This document shows, piece after piece, positions 1 through 7,490 of a stretch of 9,986 nucleotides of DNA; the stretch's first letter is position 1; each line of letters opens with the position of its first letter. The DNA is from RGIG3009 sp045596745 (GTDB lineage: Bacteria; Bacillota; Clostridia; Oscillospirales; Acutalibacteraceae), in contig JAZODA010000052.1 of the NCBI GenBank assembly GCA_045596745.1, positions 1-9,986 of the forward strand, given 5' to 3'. The position numbers and the translations under genes were made by a program. The notes under the pieces were generated by a model that had not been told where the DNA came from, searched no databases, and saw only the letters and a program-made list of their open reading frames with translations.

Positions 1-501
1 AAACGACAGGATATGATTATCCGCGCGTTCGCTTCGGTGTGTCGGGATACGCCGTATACCCTGACATTTTACGGCAACGGCGATGAAAAGGAAGCGTTGC
101 TCAAGCTGGCAGAGGCGGAGGGACTTTCGGAGCGCATCACCGTCTCGGATGCGGTCAGCGACCTCCATCGCCGCATTCGCGACGCGCGTGTGTTCGTTAT
201 GATGTCGGAATACGAAGGGATGCCGAACGCGTTGATGGAAGCGCTGGGTCTGGGGCTTGCGTGCATCAGCTCGGATTGTCCTTGCGGCGGACCGCGCTTT
301 CTGATTGAGGACGGCGTAAACGGACGCTTGGTGCCGGTGAACGACCAAGCGGCATTGGAACAGGCGTTGAAAGAGACGCTGGAATCGCCCGAAGCGATGA
401 AGGCGATGGCGGAAAACGCGGTGAAAACGCGCGAGCGCCTCTCTGCGGATACGATTTACGGACAGTGGGATGACTACATCCACTGCATTTCCAAAAAATA
501 A
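1..501 (+). CDS. Glycosyltransferase family 4, C-terminal part (5' end outside window)
   Basis: The reading frame is open from base 1 (KRQD precedes the first Met at 13), so this is the end of a longer gene; 166 residues are visible. They form the C-terminal nucleotide-sugar-binding half of a GT-B, GT4 (Glycos_transf_1) enzyme. The EX7E motif that contacts the sugar-nucleotide is intact (Glu72 and Glu80 of the visible part, in YEGMPNALMEA). It is followed by the GGPRFLI and NGRLVPV blocks typical of GT4 enzymes. Expected role: a cytoplasmic, membrane-associated retaining transferase that adds one sugar to the lipid-linked repeat unit; donor and acceptor cannot be read from sequence. The next gene, 21 bases downstream, is a close paralogue. 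TAA stop at 499-501. Confidence 0.93.
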   Translation, partial: KRQDMIIRAFASVCRDTPYTLTFYGNGDEKEALLKLAEAEGLSERITVSDAVSDLHRRIRDARVFVMMSEYEGMPNALMEALGLGLACISSDCPCGGPRFLIEDGVNGRLVPVNDQAALEQALKETLESPEAMKAMAENAVKTRERLSADTIYGQWDDYIHCISKK

Positions 502-509
502 GCAAGCAC

Positions 510-517
510 AGGGGGTG
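510..517 (+). promoter_or_regulatory. Ribosome binding site for the GTG-started GT4 gene
   Basis: AGGGGGTG lies five bases before GTG at 523. It supports GTG as the start. The ATG at 521 is followed at once by TGA and cannot start this frame. Confidence 0.6.
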
Positions 518-522
518 CGGAT

Positions 523-1587
523 GTGAAGATAGGGTTGGTGATCGGCGGCCTGAACAGCACCGGTGGCGCGGAACGGGTGATGAGCGTGTTGGCCAACGAA
601 CTGGTACGCAAAGGTCATGAAACGTGGCTGATGGTTCCTGCAACGCCGAAATCGTGTTATCCCATCGATGAAGCGGTTCATTTTTACGGAACCGGCATCG
701 GCGGCAAGCTCCCTGTGATTCGGTTTTTCAAGAAGCTTCTGTTGCTTCGCAAGAAAATAAAGCAGGAAAGACCCGATGCGATTATTTCGTTTATGACGCC
801 GATGAACTGCATCCTCCTGTTGACCGTGATGGGTCTTGGGATTCCCGTGTATGTCTCGGAACGTGTGGATCCGGCGGTGTTCAAGGGAACGTTTACCGGC
901 TTTTTGCGGCGAATGACCTATCCGTTGGCGAAGGGGATTATTTGCCAGACCGAGGAGGCAAAGGCCTTCTTCAAAGGGAAGCTACTGAAGAAATGCTGTG
1001 TGATTCCGAACCCGCTGACCAAAACGCTGCAGCAAAAGACGGAGTACACGGCGAGCAAGCGCATTTGCGCCGTGGGGCGTTTGACCTCACAAAAAAACTA
1101 TCCGCTGATGATTCGCGCGTTTTCGGATTTTGTAAAGGAGTACCCCGACTACACGCTGGAAATCTACGGCAAAGGGGAGGCCGAGCCGCAACTTCAGTCG
1201 CTGATTGGCGAGCTTTCGCTGGAGGGGCGTGTGCTGTTAAAGGGCACGGTGTCCGATATTGATACGCATATTGTGCCGTGCGACTTCTTTGTGATGTCGT
1301 CGGATTTTGAGGGGTTGTCCAACGCGCTGATGGAAGCGATGTCGTGCGGACTGCCCTGTGCCGCAACGGATTGCCGCGGCGGCGGAGCATCGTTTTTGAT
1401 TGACAACGAAACCAACGGGCTGTTGCTCCCGATCGGTGACGAACAGGCGTTGGCAACCGCAATGAAACGCTTGGCGGCCGACGAATCGCTGCGTCGCCGT
1501 CTGGGTGAAGAGGCAACGGAAATCCGCAGACGCCTGTCGGTGGAGTCCGTTGTGGATCGGTGGGTCGAAGCAATACAACAAGGTTAA
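523..1587 (+). CDS. Glycosyltransferase family 4, complete
   Basis: This 354-residue protein has the normal length for a two-domain GT-B enzyme of family GT4. The N-terminal domain opens with MKIGLVIGGLNSTGGAERVM (residues 1-20), the usual Gly-rich acceptor-side loop followed by GGAE. The C-terminal domain begins near residue 180 (ICAVGRLTSQKN) and carries EX7E as Glu263 and Glu271 (FEGLSNALMEA), then GGGASFLI and NGLLLPI. It should transfer a sugar from an activated donor to the growing undecaprenyl-linked repeat on the cytoplasmic side. The GTG start at 523 is chosen because of the Shine-Dalgarno sequence at 510-517 and because family homology begins at residue 1. The C-terminal half closely resembles the preceding gene fragment, pointing to duplication and divergence. 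The sugar specificity is unknown. Confidence 0.95.
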   Translation: MKIGLVIGGLNSTGGAERVMSVLANELVRKGHETWLMVPATPKSCYPIDEAVHFYGTGIGGKLPVIRFFKKLLLLRKKIKQERPDAIISFMTPMNCILLLTVMGLGIPVYVSERVDPAVFKGTFTGFLRRMTYPLAKGIICQTEEAKAFFKGKLLKKCCVIPNPLTKTLQQKTEYTASKRICAVGRLTSQKNYPLMIRAFSDFVKEYPDYTLEIYGKGEAEPQLQSLIGELSLEGRVLLKGTVSDIDTHIVPCDFFVMSSDFEGLSNALMEAMSCGLPCAATDCRGGGASFLIDNETNGLLLPIGDEQALATAMKRLAADESLRRRLGEEATEIRRRLSVESVVDRWVEAIQQG

Positions 1588-1592
1588 GGTGG
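1586..1592 (+). promoter_or_regulatory. Ribosome binding site fixing the polymerase start
   Basis: AAGGTGG overlaps the end of the GT4 gene and lies eight bases before ATG 1601. This makes 1601 the start of the membrane protein. The earlier in-frame ATG at 1505 would add 32 polar residues read from inside the glycosyltransferase gene. Confidence 0.7.
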
Positions 1593-1600
1593 ACACAACC

Positions 1601-3100
1601 ATGAGGAAAAGCAATAGCAAAAGAATATTACCGTCTCTTTTGTCTTTTGTCATCGCCCTGGCGGTTACGGTGTATGTCGTTTGGGTTTGGCAGGACATCG
1701 ATATGATGGTATCGACCGCTTATCGTGATACGATGGGCGTGTTGGTCGTGCTGATGTACGGCTGGTCGATTTTTGCGTGGGTTGCCAGCGGGCATCGCTT
1801 CACCTGCGTGTATATGTTCTTTCTGCTGTATGCCTTCACCTCGAACGCCGGTCAGACGTTTATACACATTCTGAATCCGCAGGGTGTGTATGCGTTTACC
1901 GATGTGTACGCCGAAGTAAGCACCGGCGTGATGTGCCGTATGCTGCTGTTCCAGTTGATGTGTATTGCGTATCTGAATCTGGGCGCACTGCTTGGTGCGA
2001 AAAACGGATTGATGGCAACGCCCAAAGCCGAGCCGTCGCCGCTCAAAGACGGAAAGCCGCTTTCCGTGTGGGTGCAGCTGCTGTTCTTGGGAACAGGTGC
2101 CGCCATCCTGATCGATGCGGTGAGCGCGTTGTTTATGCGCAGCAGTATGAGCTATGCCGATATGTACGCGCTGGCGGATACGGTGACGAACACCTATGTG
2201 CTGTTCGCATTTGCGGCGAGTTCGTTTTATGTGTTGTGTAACATTCAAAAGCGCTTCTTCACGTGGTATTTGCTGGGATATGTGCTGGTGGCGGTGATTT
2301 ATTTCATCGCCGGTATGCGCACCAAAGCCATTCCGCTGGTGTTCACGCTGATGCTGGTGTTGTACCTGCGTACACCGCGTGCGTTTGCCAAACGGTACTT
2401 GTGGATTTACATCCCTGCGATGTTCTTGCTTCTTGCCATCAGCGGTGCAACGGCGTTTGCTCGTACAGCCGCTATGGGTACGGTGTCCTACAGCGAGCTG
2501 CTGCAGGACGGTGTCGGTCATATGGCGGAGCAGGGCATATACGAAATGGGTATGTCCGCCAAAACCGTCTGCACGACGCTGTCGGCGTTTGGCAGAGGGT
2601 CTGTGGTTCACGAGCAAACCATTCTGTACAATATTGTTCTGGCGATTATTCCGCGCCCGTTGCTCGAGTTTGTCGGTATCAATGCGCCTACCGTCGGTTC
2701 GCTGTCGGCATTCGCCACCGGTGACGCGGCATCGGGTGCCGGTTACTCGTTCATTGCGGAATTCTATTTCGATTTTGGCATTTATGCGTTCCTGCCGATG
2801 CTTGTGTACGGCTATCTGATTACGGCGGTGGAACGCCGTGCGGACGATTCCATCAAGCAAGGACGCTTCCTGTTTGCCAGTGTGGCATACACCATCCTTT
2901 GCAAACAGATATTCTTCGCCCGCGCTTCCTTTGACCTGATTTACAACTACCTGCGTAACGGTTTCTATGTGTTCCTGGTTTGGATTTTTGTCAGCGGTGC
3001 TCTCAAAGACGGCAAACTGCGCATCCCGCGGCTGTATGCCAAACGCGGCACCGCTTCGGCACCGACCGAAGAAACAACCCCCTCTTCTCAAGGAGGCTGA
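1601..3100 (+). CDS. Probable O-antigen/repeat-unit polymerase (Wzy-like membrane protein)
   Basis: This 499-residue integral membrane protein has about ten or more hydrophobic stretches by eye (near residues 10-30, 46-62, 66-82, 112-132, 156-178, 198-214, 220-237, 243-256, 266-284, 341-351, 384-410, 424-440 and 452-467). A large polar loop lies at about 287-340, as in Wzy polymerases, which keep catalytic residues in extracytoplasmic loops. The GYSFIAEFYFDFGIYAFLP block (residues 381-399) resembles the conserved C-terminal block of the Wzy/oligosaccharide repeat unit polymerase group (PF14296-like). Role: joins flipped repeat units on the outer face of the membrane. No other protein in the window fits a polymerase, and a Wzx flippase is present, which supports the call. 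Wzy proteins are very divergent, so family assignment rests on topology, context and this one block. The last residues are Ser/Thr/Pro-rich and probably cytoplasmic. Confidence 0.8.
   Translation: MRKSNSKRILPSLLSFVIALAVTVYVVWVWQDIDMMVSTAYRDTMGVLVVLMYGWSIFAWVASGHRFTCVYMFFLLYAFTSNAGQTFIHILNPQGVYAFTDVYAEVSTGVMCRMLLFQLMCIAYLNLGALLGAKNGLMATPKAEPSPLKDGKPLSVWVQLLFLGTGAAILIDAVSALFMRSSMSYADMYALADTVTNTYVLFAFAASSFYVLCNIQKRFFTWYLLGYVLVAVIYFIAGMRTKAIPLVFTLMLVLYLRTPRAFAKRYLWIYIPAMFLLLAISGATAFARTAAMGTVSYSELLQDGVGHMAEQGIYEMGMSAKTVCTTLSAFGRGSVVHEQTILYNIVLAIIPRPLLEFVGINAPTVGSLSAFATGDAASGAGYSFIAEFYFDFGIYAFLPMLVYGYLITAVERRADDSIKQGRFLFASVAYTILCKQIFFARASFDLIYNYLRNGFYVFLVWIFVSGALKDGKLRIPRLYAKRGTASAPTEETTPSSQGG
3090..3096 (+). 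promoter_or_regulatory. Ribosome binding site for the third GT4 gene
   Basis: A perfect AAGGAGG lies seven bases before ATG 3104. It sits inside the last codons of the polymerase gene and encodes its final Gln-Gly-Gly region. It is the strongest ribosome binding site seen here. Confidence 0.8.
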
Positions 3101-3103
3101 CGT

Positions 3104-4312
3104 ATGAGTAAGTTGCGCGTACTGATTGCTTTATATAGTCTTGGCAACGGCGGCGGTGAGAAAGCGCTTGTCAATATGCTGAACTCGTTTCCGCCGGAGC
3201 GGTATGATATCGAGCTGCAGTTGTTTGAAAACAAGGGGCTGAATCTGCCGTTCCTGCCGTCGTTTGTGAAGCTGCGCGAGCCGCTGTTCCCGAACGGGAT
3301 GCTGTCTTCGTCGCAGCAGATACGGCACGCGTTGCGCCACTTCCGGGTGGATCGGTTGGCTAAGAAGGCGTGGCACTTGTGCAAAGCGCGCCGCGCGAAC
3401 AGCCGCGAGAAAACGTATTTCGCGTGGAAAAGCTTGCAGCCGCTGTGTCCTGTGAACAACGAGCGGTACGATGTGGCGATTTCGGCAATGCACGGCTTGT
3501 CCACCTACTATGTTTTCGACTGTATTCAGGCCGAACGCAAAATCTGTTGGGTTCACACCGACTACAGCAAAATTCCCCGCGTCGAGCAGGATGCCCTGTA
3601 TTTCAATCGGGCGTACCGTGTAATCACGGTTTCGGAGCATTGCCGTGCAGCGTTGCAAGAGGCGTTTCCGAAGTTGGATAACATCACGGTGCTGCACAAC
3701 CTGAACTGTCCGCAACTGATTGAAACGATGGCGGCACAGCAAACGGCAGCCGAGTGTTATCCGGACGAGTTTACGCATCACGTGCTGTCGGTCGGTCGCC
3801 TGATTCCGCTGAAAGGATTCGATATGGCGATTCGCGCCGCGGCGGCTATGAAGCAGCAAGGGGTATCGTTTGGCTGGTACGTGCTGGGCGAGGGCGAGGA
3901 ACGCCGTCGCTTGGAAGAGCAGGCGAGAGAATACGGTGTGGAAGACAGAATGCACTTTATCGGCGCTGTCAGCAATCCGTATCCGTATATGGCATATGCC
4001 GATGTTGTGGTGCAAACCTCCCGTTACGAGGGAAAATCGATGGTGCTGGACGAAGCAAAGCTCCTGTGCCGTCCCATTGTGTCCACGGCGTACGATTCGG
4101 TGTATGACCAGCTGACCGACGGCGAAAACGGCGTGATTGTCCCGATTTCCGAAGAGGGGATTGCCGATGGCGTTCTCCGCGTGCTGCGCGATGCGGCACT
4201 GCGTGAAACGCTGGTGGGAGCGTTGCGGTCAACCGACACCAATCAGACGGATTTGATTGAACAACATTTTTCTTTGATAGAAGGTCGTGATGCTGTATGT
4301 TCCAAGGCTTGA
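3104..4312 (+). CDS. Glycosyltransferase family 4, complete (distinct subfamily)
   Basis: This 402-residue GT-B enzyme has an N-terminal domain beginning MSKLRVLIALYSLGNGGGEK, where the Gly-rich loop plus GEKAL replaces the more common GAE. The acceptor domain contains CWVHTDYSK (about 148-156) and a TVSEHCRAAL segment (175-184), both typical of GT4 enzymes that act on lipid-linked sugars. The C-terminal domain starts near residue 228 (LSVGRLIPLKGF). It has LGEGEERRRLE and the EX7E motif as Glu309 and Glu317 (YEGKSMVLDEA). The YEGKSMVLDEAK form differs from the first two GT4 enzymes, so this is a separate lineage rather than a third copy. Expected role: one glycosyl transfer step in repeat-unit assembly; specificity unknown. 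The end overlaps the acyltransferase start by 16 bases. Confidence 0.94.
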   Translation: MSKLRVLIALYSLGNGGGEKALVNMLNSFPPERYDIELQLFENKGLNLPFLPSFVKLREPLFPNGMLSSSQQIRHALRHFRVDRLAKKAWHLCKARRANSREKTYFAWKSLQPLCPVNNERYDVAISAMHGLSTYYVFDCIQAERKICWVHTDYSKIPRVEQDALYFNRAYRVITVSEHCRAALQEAFPKLDNITVLHNLNCPQLIETMAAQQTAAECYPDEFTHHVLSVGRLIPLKGFDMAIRAAAAMKQQGVSFGWYVLGEGEERRRLEEQAREYGVEDRMHFIGAVSNPYPYMAYADVVVQTSRYEGKSMVLDEAKLLCRPIVSTAYDSVYDQLTDGENGVIVPISEEGIADGVLRVLRDAALRETLVGALRSTDTNQTDLIEQHFSLIEGRDAVCSKA

Positions 4313-4809
4313 AAGAAAAATTGAAATTGCGCCGTATGGGTGCCATTGCCTATGCACGCAGCAAAGGCGTGACGGTCGGTGAGCGGTGCAAGTTTGTTTC
4401 GTATCCGGATTTCGGTTCGGAGCCGTATCTTGTGACGATTGGAAACCATACCGAAATTTGCAGCAACGTGGTGTTTATCACACACGACGGTGCGACGTGG
4501 GTGTTCCGCGACCAAGAGCGGTATAAAGATGTGATTCGCTACGGCAAAATCACGATTGGCGACAACTGCTTCATCGGTAAAGGCACCACGATTCTGCCGG
4601 GCGTTACGATTGGCAACAACGTCATCGTCGGCGCGTGCAGTCTTGTGACAAAGGATATCCCCGACAACACGGTGGTGGGCGGCGTTCCGGCAAAACCCAT
4701 TACCACGGTGGATGCTTTTGCGGAAAAGTGCTTGGCGCAGACGCCTGATTACGACAAAGCCGCCTATGCGGCCGACAAGAAAAGCGAGTTGCTTCGGATA
4801 CTGAAATGA
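4297..4809 (+). CDS. Hexapeptide-repeat O-acyltransferase (LbetaH, probable acetyltransferase)
   Basis: This 170-residue protein has the length of CatB/WecD-type sugar acetyltransferases. Hexapeptide repeats ([LIV]-G-x-x-x-x) build a left-handed beta helix, seen at about residues 24-32, 47-60 and 85-130 (VTIGNH, ITIGDN, VTIGNN, VIVGACSLVTKD). His63 in ITHDGATW sits where the family's catalytic His lies. The VGGVPAKPI block (127-135) is the usual coenzyme A-site ending. It probably acetylates a sugar hydroxyl or amine of the repeat unit; the target is not readable. The start at 4297 overlaps the preceding gene by 16 bases. It has only a weak AGAAGG at 4279-4284, twelve bases upstream, so translation may be coupled. 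The next in-frame Met (residue 14) has no better ribosome site. Confidence 0.92.
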   Translation: MFQGLKEKLKLRRMGAIAYARSKGVTVGERCKFVSYPDFGSEPYLVTIGNHTEICSNVVFITHDGATWVFRDQERYKDVIRYGKITIGDNCFIGKGTTILPGVTIGNNVIVGACSLVTKDIPDNTVVGGVPAKPITTVDAFAEKCLAQTPDYDKAAYAADKKSELLRILK

Positions 4810-4812
4810 TGG

Positions 4813-4821
4813 AAAGTGAGG
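4813..4821 (+). promoter_or_regulatory. Ribosome binding site deciding the ATP-grasp start
   Basis: AAAGTGAGG lies eleven bases before ATG 4833, a slightly long but workable gap. The alternative ATG at 4806 overlaps the previous stop as ATGA but has no purine-rich site before it. Confidence 0.45.
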
Positions 4822-4832
4822 TTCGATATGCA

Positions 4833-6020
4833 ATGTCCAAGGACGAAAAAAACACACCGAAGAATTTGATTATTGTTATCGGGCCCGATCACAATAACAC
4901 ATTGAACACACTGCGCCATTTCGGCGCACATAAAATGAATTACCGCATTCTGGGACTTTCCGACAAAACCGACCCTGCGGAATTGCGGATAGCGCATTCG
5001 CGGTATGCCAAGGGCAAACTCACGTTGGTGCCGGATGAGACGGAAGCCATTTATGCGTGGCTTCGTGATTTCCACTGTCCGACGTTACGCCCGGTGCTGT
5101 ATCCTTGCTGTGACTCGGCGATGTATGCCATCGACAAGTACGCAGAAGAACTTCGGGAAAAGTACATTCTCCCCGGTTTTGTCGGTCATCCCGGTTTGGT
5201 GTGTGAACTGATGGATAAGTTCCGCCAAAGCGAGTTTGCCGAAACCATCGGCGTGAAGATGGCAAAAACGTGGCGAATCGGTATAGCGGAAAAGGTGTCC
5301 CTGCCTACCGATATGGTATACCCTTGTATTCTGAAGCCGGTAGTGAGCGCTACAGGTAGCAAATCTGATATTTGTGTAGCGGCGGACAGAGAAGAACTGT
5401 GTGAGTTGCTTATGCAATTGCTGAAAAAAGGGTACACCGAGGTTCTGGCTCAACAATTCCTCACTAAAGAGTACGAAGTATGCGCCTTTGGGTGCGTGCT
5501 GTCGGACGGAACGATTTACAACGCTATGTTGCGGAAAGTTCGCGATTTTCCGGTTACGGGCGGAAGCACATCGTTTGCTTATTTTTGCGACGAGGAACGC
5601 GTGCTAAAGTGTTGTCATCATATTTTGGAAAACCTGGCAAAAGCAAAATATAATGGTCAATTTGACATAGAACTTTTGTGTTGCTCGGATGGCATTTATC
5701 TTAACGAAATTAATTTCCGTCAGAGCGCCAATGTGCAAGCTGCTTTGAAAGGCGGCGTGGATGCGCCTTTGGCATGGATACAGGATCGTACCGGTCATTC
5801 AGTAACTGTTGATAAAACTCGACCGGAGGTGACGCTTTTTCATGCGCACGATTTGAACGAAATTGCCTATAACCGTTCGCTTGGGCGTCCGATTAAAGAG
5901 TTGTTGAGTGCGATGTGGAAGGCAGACAGTTATGCTGTCTGGTCGTTGCGTGACATTCCCGGTACGTGGGCGTTTTACAAACCGATTGTTTCGAGGTTTT
6001 TGACGAAGAAGAGGAAGTAA
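4833..6020 (+). CDS. ATP-grasp ligase, carboxylate-amine-ligase-like
   Basis: The protein has 395 residues from ATG 4833 (404 if ATG 4806 is used). The N-terminal domain (about 11-80) has an IGPDHNNTLNTLRHFG strand-loop-helix like the pre-ATP-grasp fold. The ATP-grasp domain follows: DKF (128-130), the ATP lysine in CILKPV (165-170), LAQQFLTKEYEV (205-216), and the metal-binding block with FDIELL (277-282) and LNEINFR (290-296), giving Glu280, Glu292 and Asn294. The pattern resembles D-aspartate-ligase and carbamoyl-phosphate-synthase-like ATP-grasp proteins, which activate a carboxylate as acyl-phosphate and couple it to an amine. In this locus it could amidate a uronic acid or attach an amino acid to the glycan; substrates are unknown. 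From about 5340 to 5830 the gene is AT-richer (roughly 46% GC by hand count) than its start (about 56%). Confidence 0.85.
   Translation: MSKDEKNTPKNLIIVIGPDHNNTLNTLRHFGAHKMNYRILGLSDKTDPAELRIAHSRYAKGKLTLVPDETEAIYAWLRDFHCPTLRPVLYPCCDSAMYAIDKYAEELREKYILPGFVGHPGLVCELMDKFRQSEFAETIGVKMAKTWRIGIAEKVSLPTDMVYPCILKPVVSATGSKSDICVAADREELCELLMQLLKKGYTEVLAQQFLTKEYEVCAFGCVLSDGTIYNAMLRKVRDFPVTGGSTSFAYFCDEERVLKCCHHILENLAKAKYNGQFDIELLCCSDGIYLNEINFRQSANVQAALKGGVDAPLAWIQDRTGHSVTVDKTRPEVTLFHAHDLNEIAYNRSLGRPIKELLSAMWKADSYAVWSLRDIPGTWAFYKPIVSRFLTKKRK
6011..6017 (+). promoter_or_regulatory. Ribosome binding site for the flippase gene
   Basis: GAGGAAG, inside the last codons of the ATP-grasp gene, lies six bases before ATG 6024 and supports that start. 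Confidence 0.55.
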
Positions 6021-6023
6021 GGT

Positions 6024-7478
6024 ATGGCTGAACAGGGTACAGAGCAGAAAAGCAAAAAGATTACCTCCGGCCTCGCGTGGTCGTTTGCGGAGCGCATATC
6101 GGCACAGCTGGTGAGCACGGTGGTGTCCATCATTCTGGCGCGGTTGCTCACGCCGGAGCATTACGGTGTCATTTCCATCGTGATGATTTTCATTTCCATC
6201 TGTAATATTTTTGTGACAGACGGCTTCGGCAAGGTGCTGGTGCAGCGGTCGGACATCCAAACGGCGGACTTCGATACGATGTTCTGGACGAGCTTTGGTT
6301 TTTCGCTGGTGCTGTATGCAATACTGTTTTTTGCAGCGCCGTATATTTCTCTGTTTTACGAAATGCCGATTTTGTCACCTGTCATCCGTGTGCTGGGTCT
6401 GCGCCTGATTTTGGTGAGCGCCAACAGCATCCAGCAGGCGTTCGTCCAGCGGCAGATGGCGTTTAAGAAGTTCTTTATTTCCACATCGTTCGGCACGGCG
6501 ATTTCGGCAGTGGTCGGTATTGTCATGGCGTATGCCGGATACGGCGTATGGGCACTGGTGGCGCAGTACCTGGTGAACACCGGTATCAGCACGGTGGTGC
6601 TTGTCTTTACCTGCGGTTGGGTACCGCATCTGCGGTTTTCCGCACGCCGCTTGTGGGCGATGCTGCCGTTCTCCTTGCGAGTGCTGGCGCAGTCGATTGT
6701 GTTCACGGTGGAGGACAACATCCGCTCGCTGATTGTCGGCAAACGGTTCGGCTCTGCCGATTTGGCGTACTACAACAAGGGCCGCCAGTTCCCGCAGCTG
6801 ATTATCACCAACCTCAACACCTCCATCGGCAAGGTGATGCTACCGGCGGTCTCCCGCGAGCAGGAGGATCTTGCCGAAGCCAAGCGCGTTACGCGACAGG
6901 CGATTGCACTGGGAATGTACATACTCTGCCCGGCAATGATTGGTTTTTGCGCGGTGGGCGAAACGTTCGTTTCGGTGCTGTTGACCGACAAATGGCTGCC
7001 TGCAGTACCGTTTTTGCAGATTTTCTGCATTGCGTATCTGGCGCGTCCTTTTGAAACCACCTGCAGCTCTTCTATTTTGGCGTTGGGACGCAGCGATATC
7101 ACCCTGCGCAATATGATTATCGTCAATGTCGCGGCGCTGATTTCGGTGTTTGTGGCGGTCTACGCCTTCGACAGTGTGCTGCTGATTGCGGTGGGTACGC
7201 TGCTCAGCGCTCTTATCAGCATTGCGTTGTATTCGCACGATGTGAAAAAGCATTTGCACTACTCTTACCGCGAGCAACTTGCGGACTGCCTGCCTGCTGT
7301 TGCGTGCAGTGTGGTGATGGCGGCCGCGGTGTGGGCGATGCAGTTCCTGCCGCTCCCGAAGCTGCCGATACTGGTGTTGCAGGTGCTGGTGGGCGGTGCA
7401 ATATATATTGCGTTGTCTATCCTGTTCCGCATCAAGCAGTTTGACACGCTGAAACGGTATCTTAAAAAGAAACGATAA
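6024..7478 (+). CDS. Polysaccharide repeat-unit flippase, Wzx/WzxC-TuaB type
   Basis: This 484-residue membrane protein belongs to the MOP flippase superfamily (Polysacc_synt / WzxC group). The amphipathic start KKITSGLAWSFAERISAQLV (11-30) and the block ILARLLTPEHYGVISIV (37-53) are hallmark features, as are GFGKVLVQR (67-75) and GYGVWALVAQ (172-181). The hydrophobic segments are consistent with the 12-14 helices of this superfamily. Charged cytoplasmic loops fall around 203-212 and 276-292, and the C-terminal tail is Lys/Arg-rich. Role: moves the completed undecaprenyl-linked repeat unit from the inner to the outer membrane leaflet, handing it to the polymerase at 1601-3100. The spacing to the upstream stop is three bases, within the operon. 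Confidence 0.93.
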   Translation: MAEQGTEQKSKKITSGLAWSFAERISAQLVSTVVSIILARLLTPEHYGVISIVMIFISICNIFVTDGFGKVLVQRSDIQTADFDTMFWTSFGFSLVLYAILFFAAPYISLFYEMPILSPVIRVLGLRLILVSANSIQQAFVQRQMAFKKFFISTSFGTAISAVVGIVMAYAGYGVWALVAQYLVNTGISTVVLVFTCGWVPHLRFSARRLWAMLPFSLRVLAQSIVFTVEDNIRSLIVGKRFGSADLAYYNKGRQFPQLIITNLNTSIGKVMLPAVSREQEDLAEAKRVTRQAIALGMYILCPAMIGFCAVGETFVSVLLTDKWLPAVPFLQIFCIAYLARPFETTCSSSILALGRSDITLRNMIIVNVAALISVFVAVYAFDSVLLIAVGTLLSALISIALYSHDVKKHLHYSYREQLADCLPAVACSVVMAAAVWAMQFLPLPKLPILVLQVLVGGAIYIALSILFRIKQFDTLKRYLKKKR

Positions 7479-7482
7479 AGGA
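7477..7482 (+). promoter_or_regulatory. Ribosome binding site deciding the deacetylase start
   Basis: AAAGGA lies eight bases before ATG 7491. The nearer in-frame ATG at 7482 would overlap this site and have no ribosome site of its own, so 7491 is preferred. Confidence 0.6.
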
Positions 7483-7490
7483 TGCTGCGG

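Noticed and set aside
1505..1600. Upstream ATG extending the polymerase by 32 residues into the GT4 gene
   Set aside because: The extension is polar, lies wholly inside the previous gene and lacks a ribosome site. ATG 1601 has AAGGTGG at the right distance.
1777..2241. Second plus-strand open frame inside the polymerase gene
   Set aside because: Cys/Arg-rich translation without motif, fully contained in a better-supported gene.
1628..3091. Long minus-strand open frame (487 codons) opposite the polymerase gene
   Set aside because: Its translation is rich in Arg, His and Gln with no membrane or family motif, as expected for the complement of a membrane-protein gene. The plus-strand frame has hydrophobic helices and a good ribosome site.
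4806..4832. Earlier ATG for the ATP-grasp gene, overlapping the acyltransferase stop as ATGA
   Set aside because: The overlap is attractive but there is no purine-rich site before it; ATG 4833 has AAAGTGAGG upstream. This is a close call, and the nine extra residues do not affect the function call.
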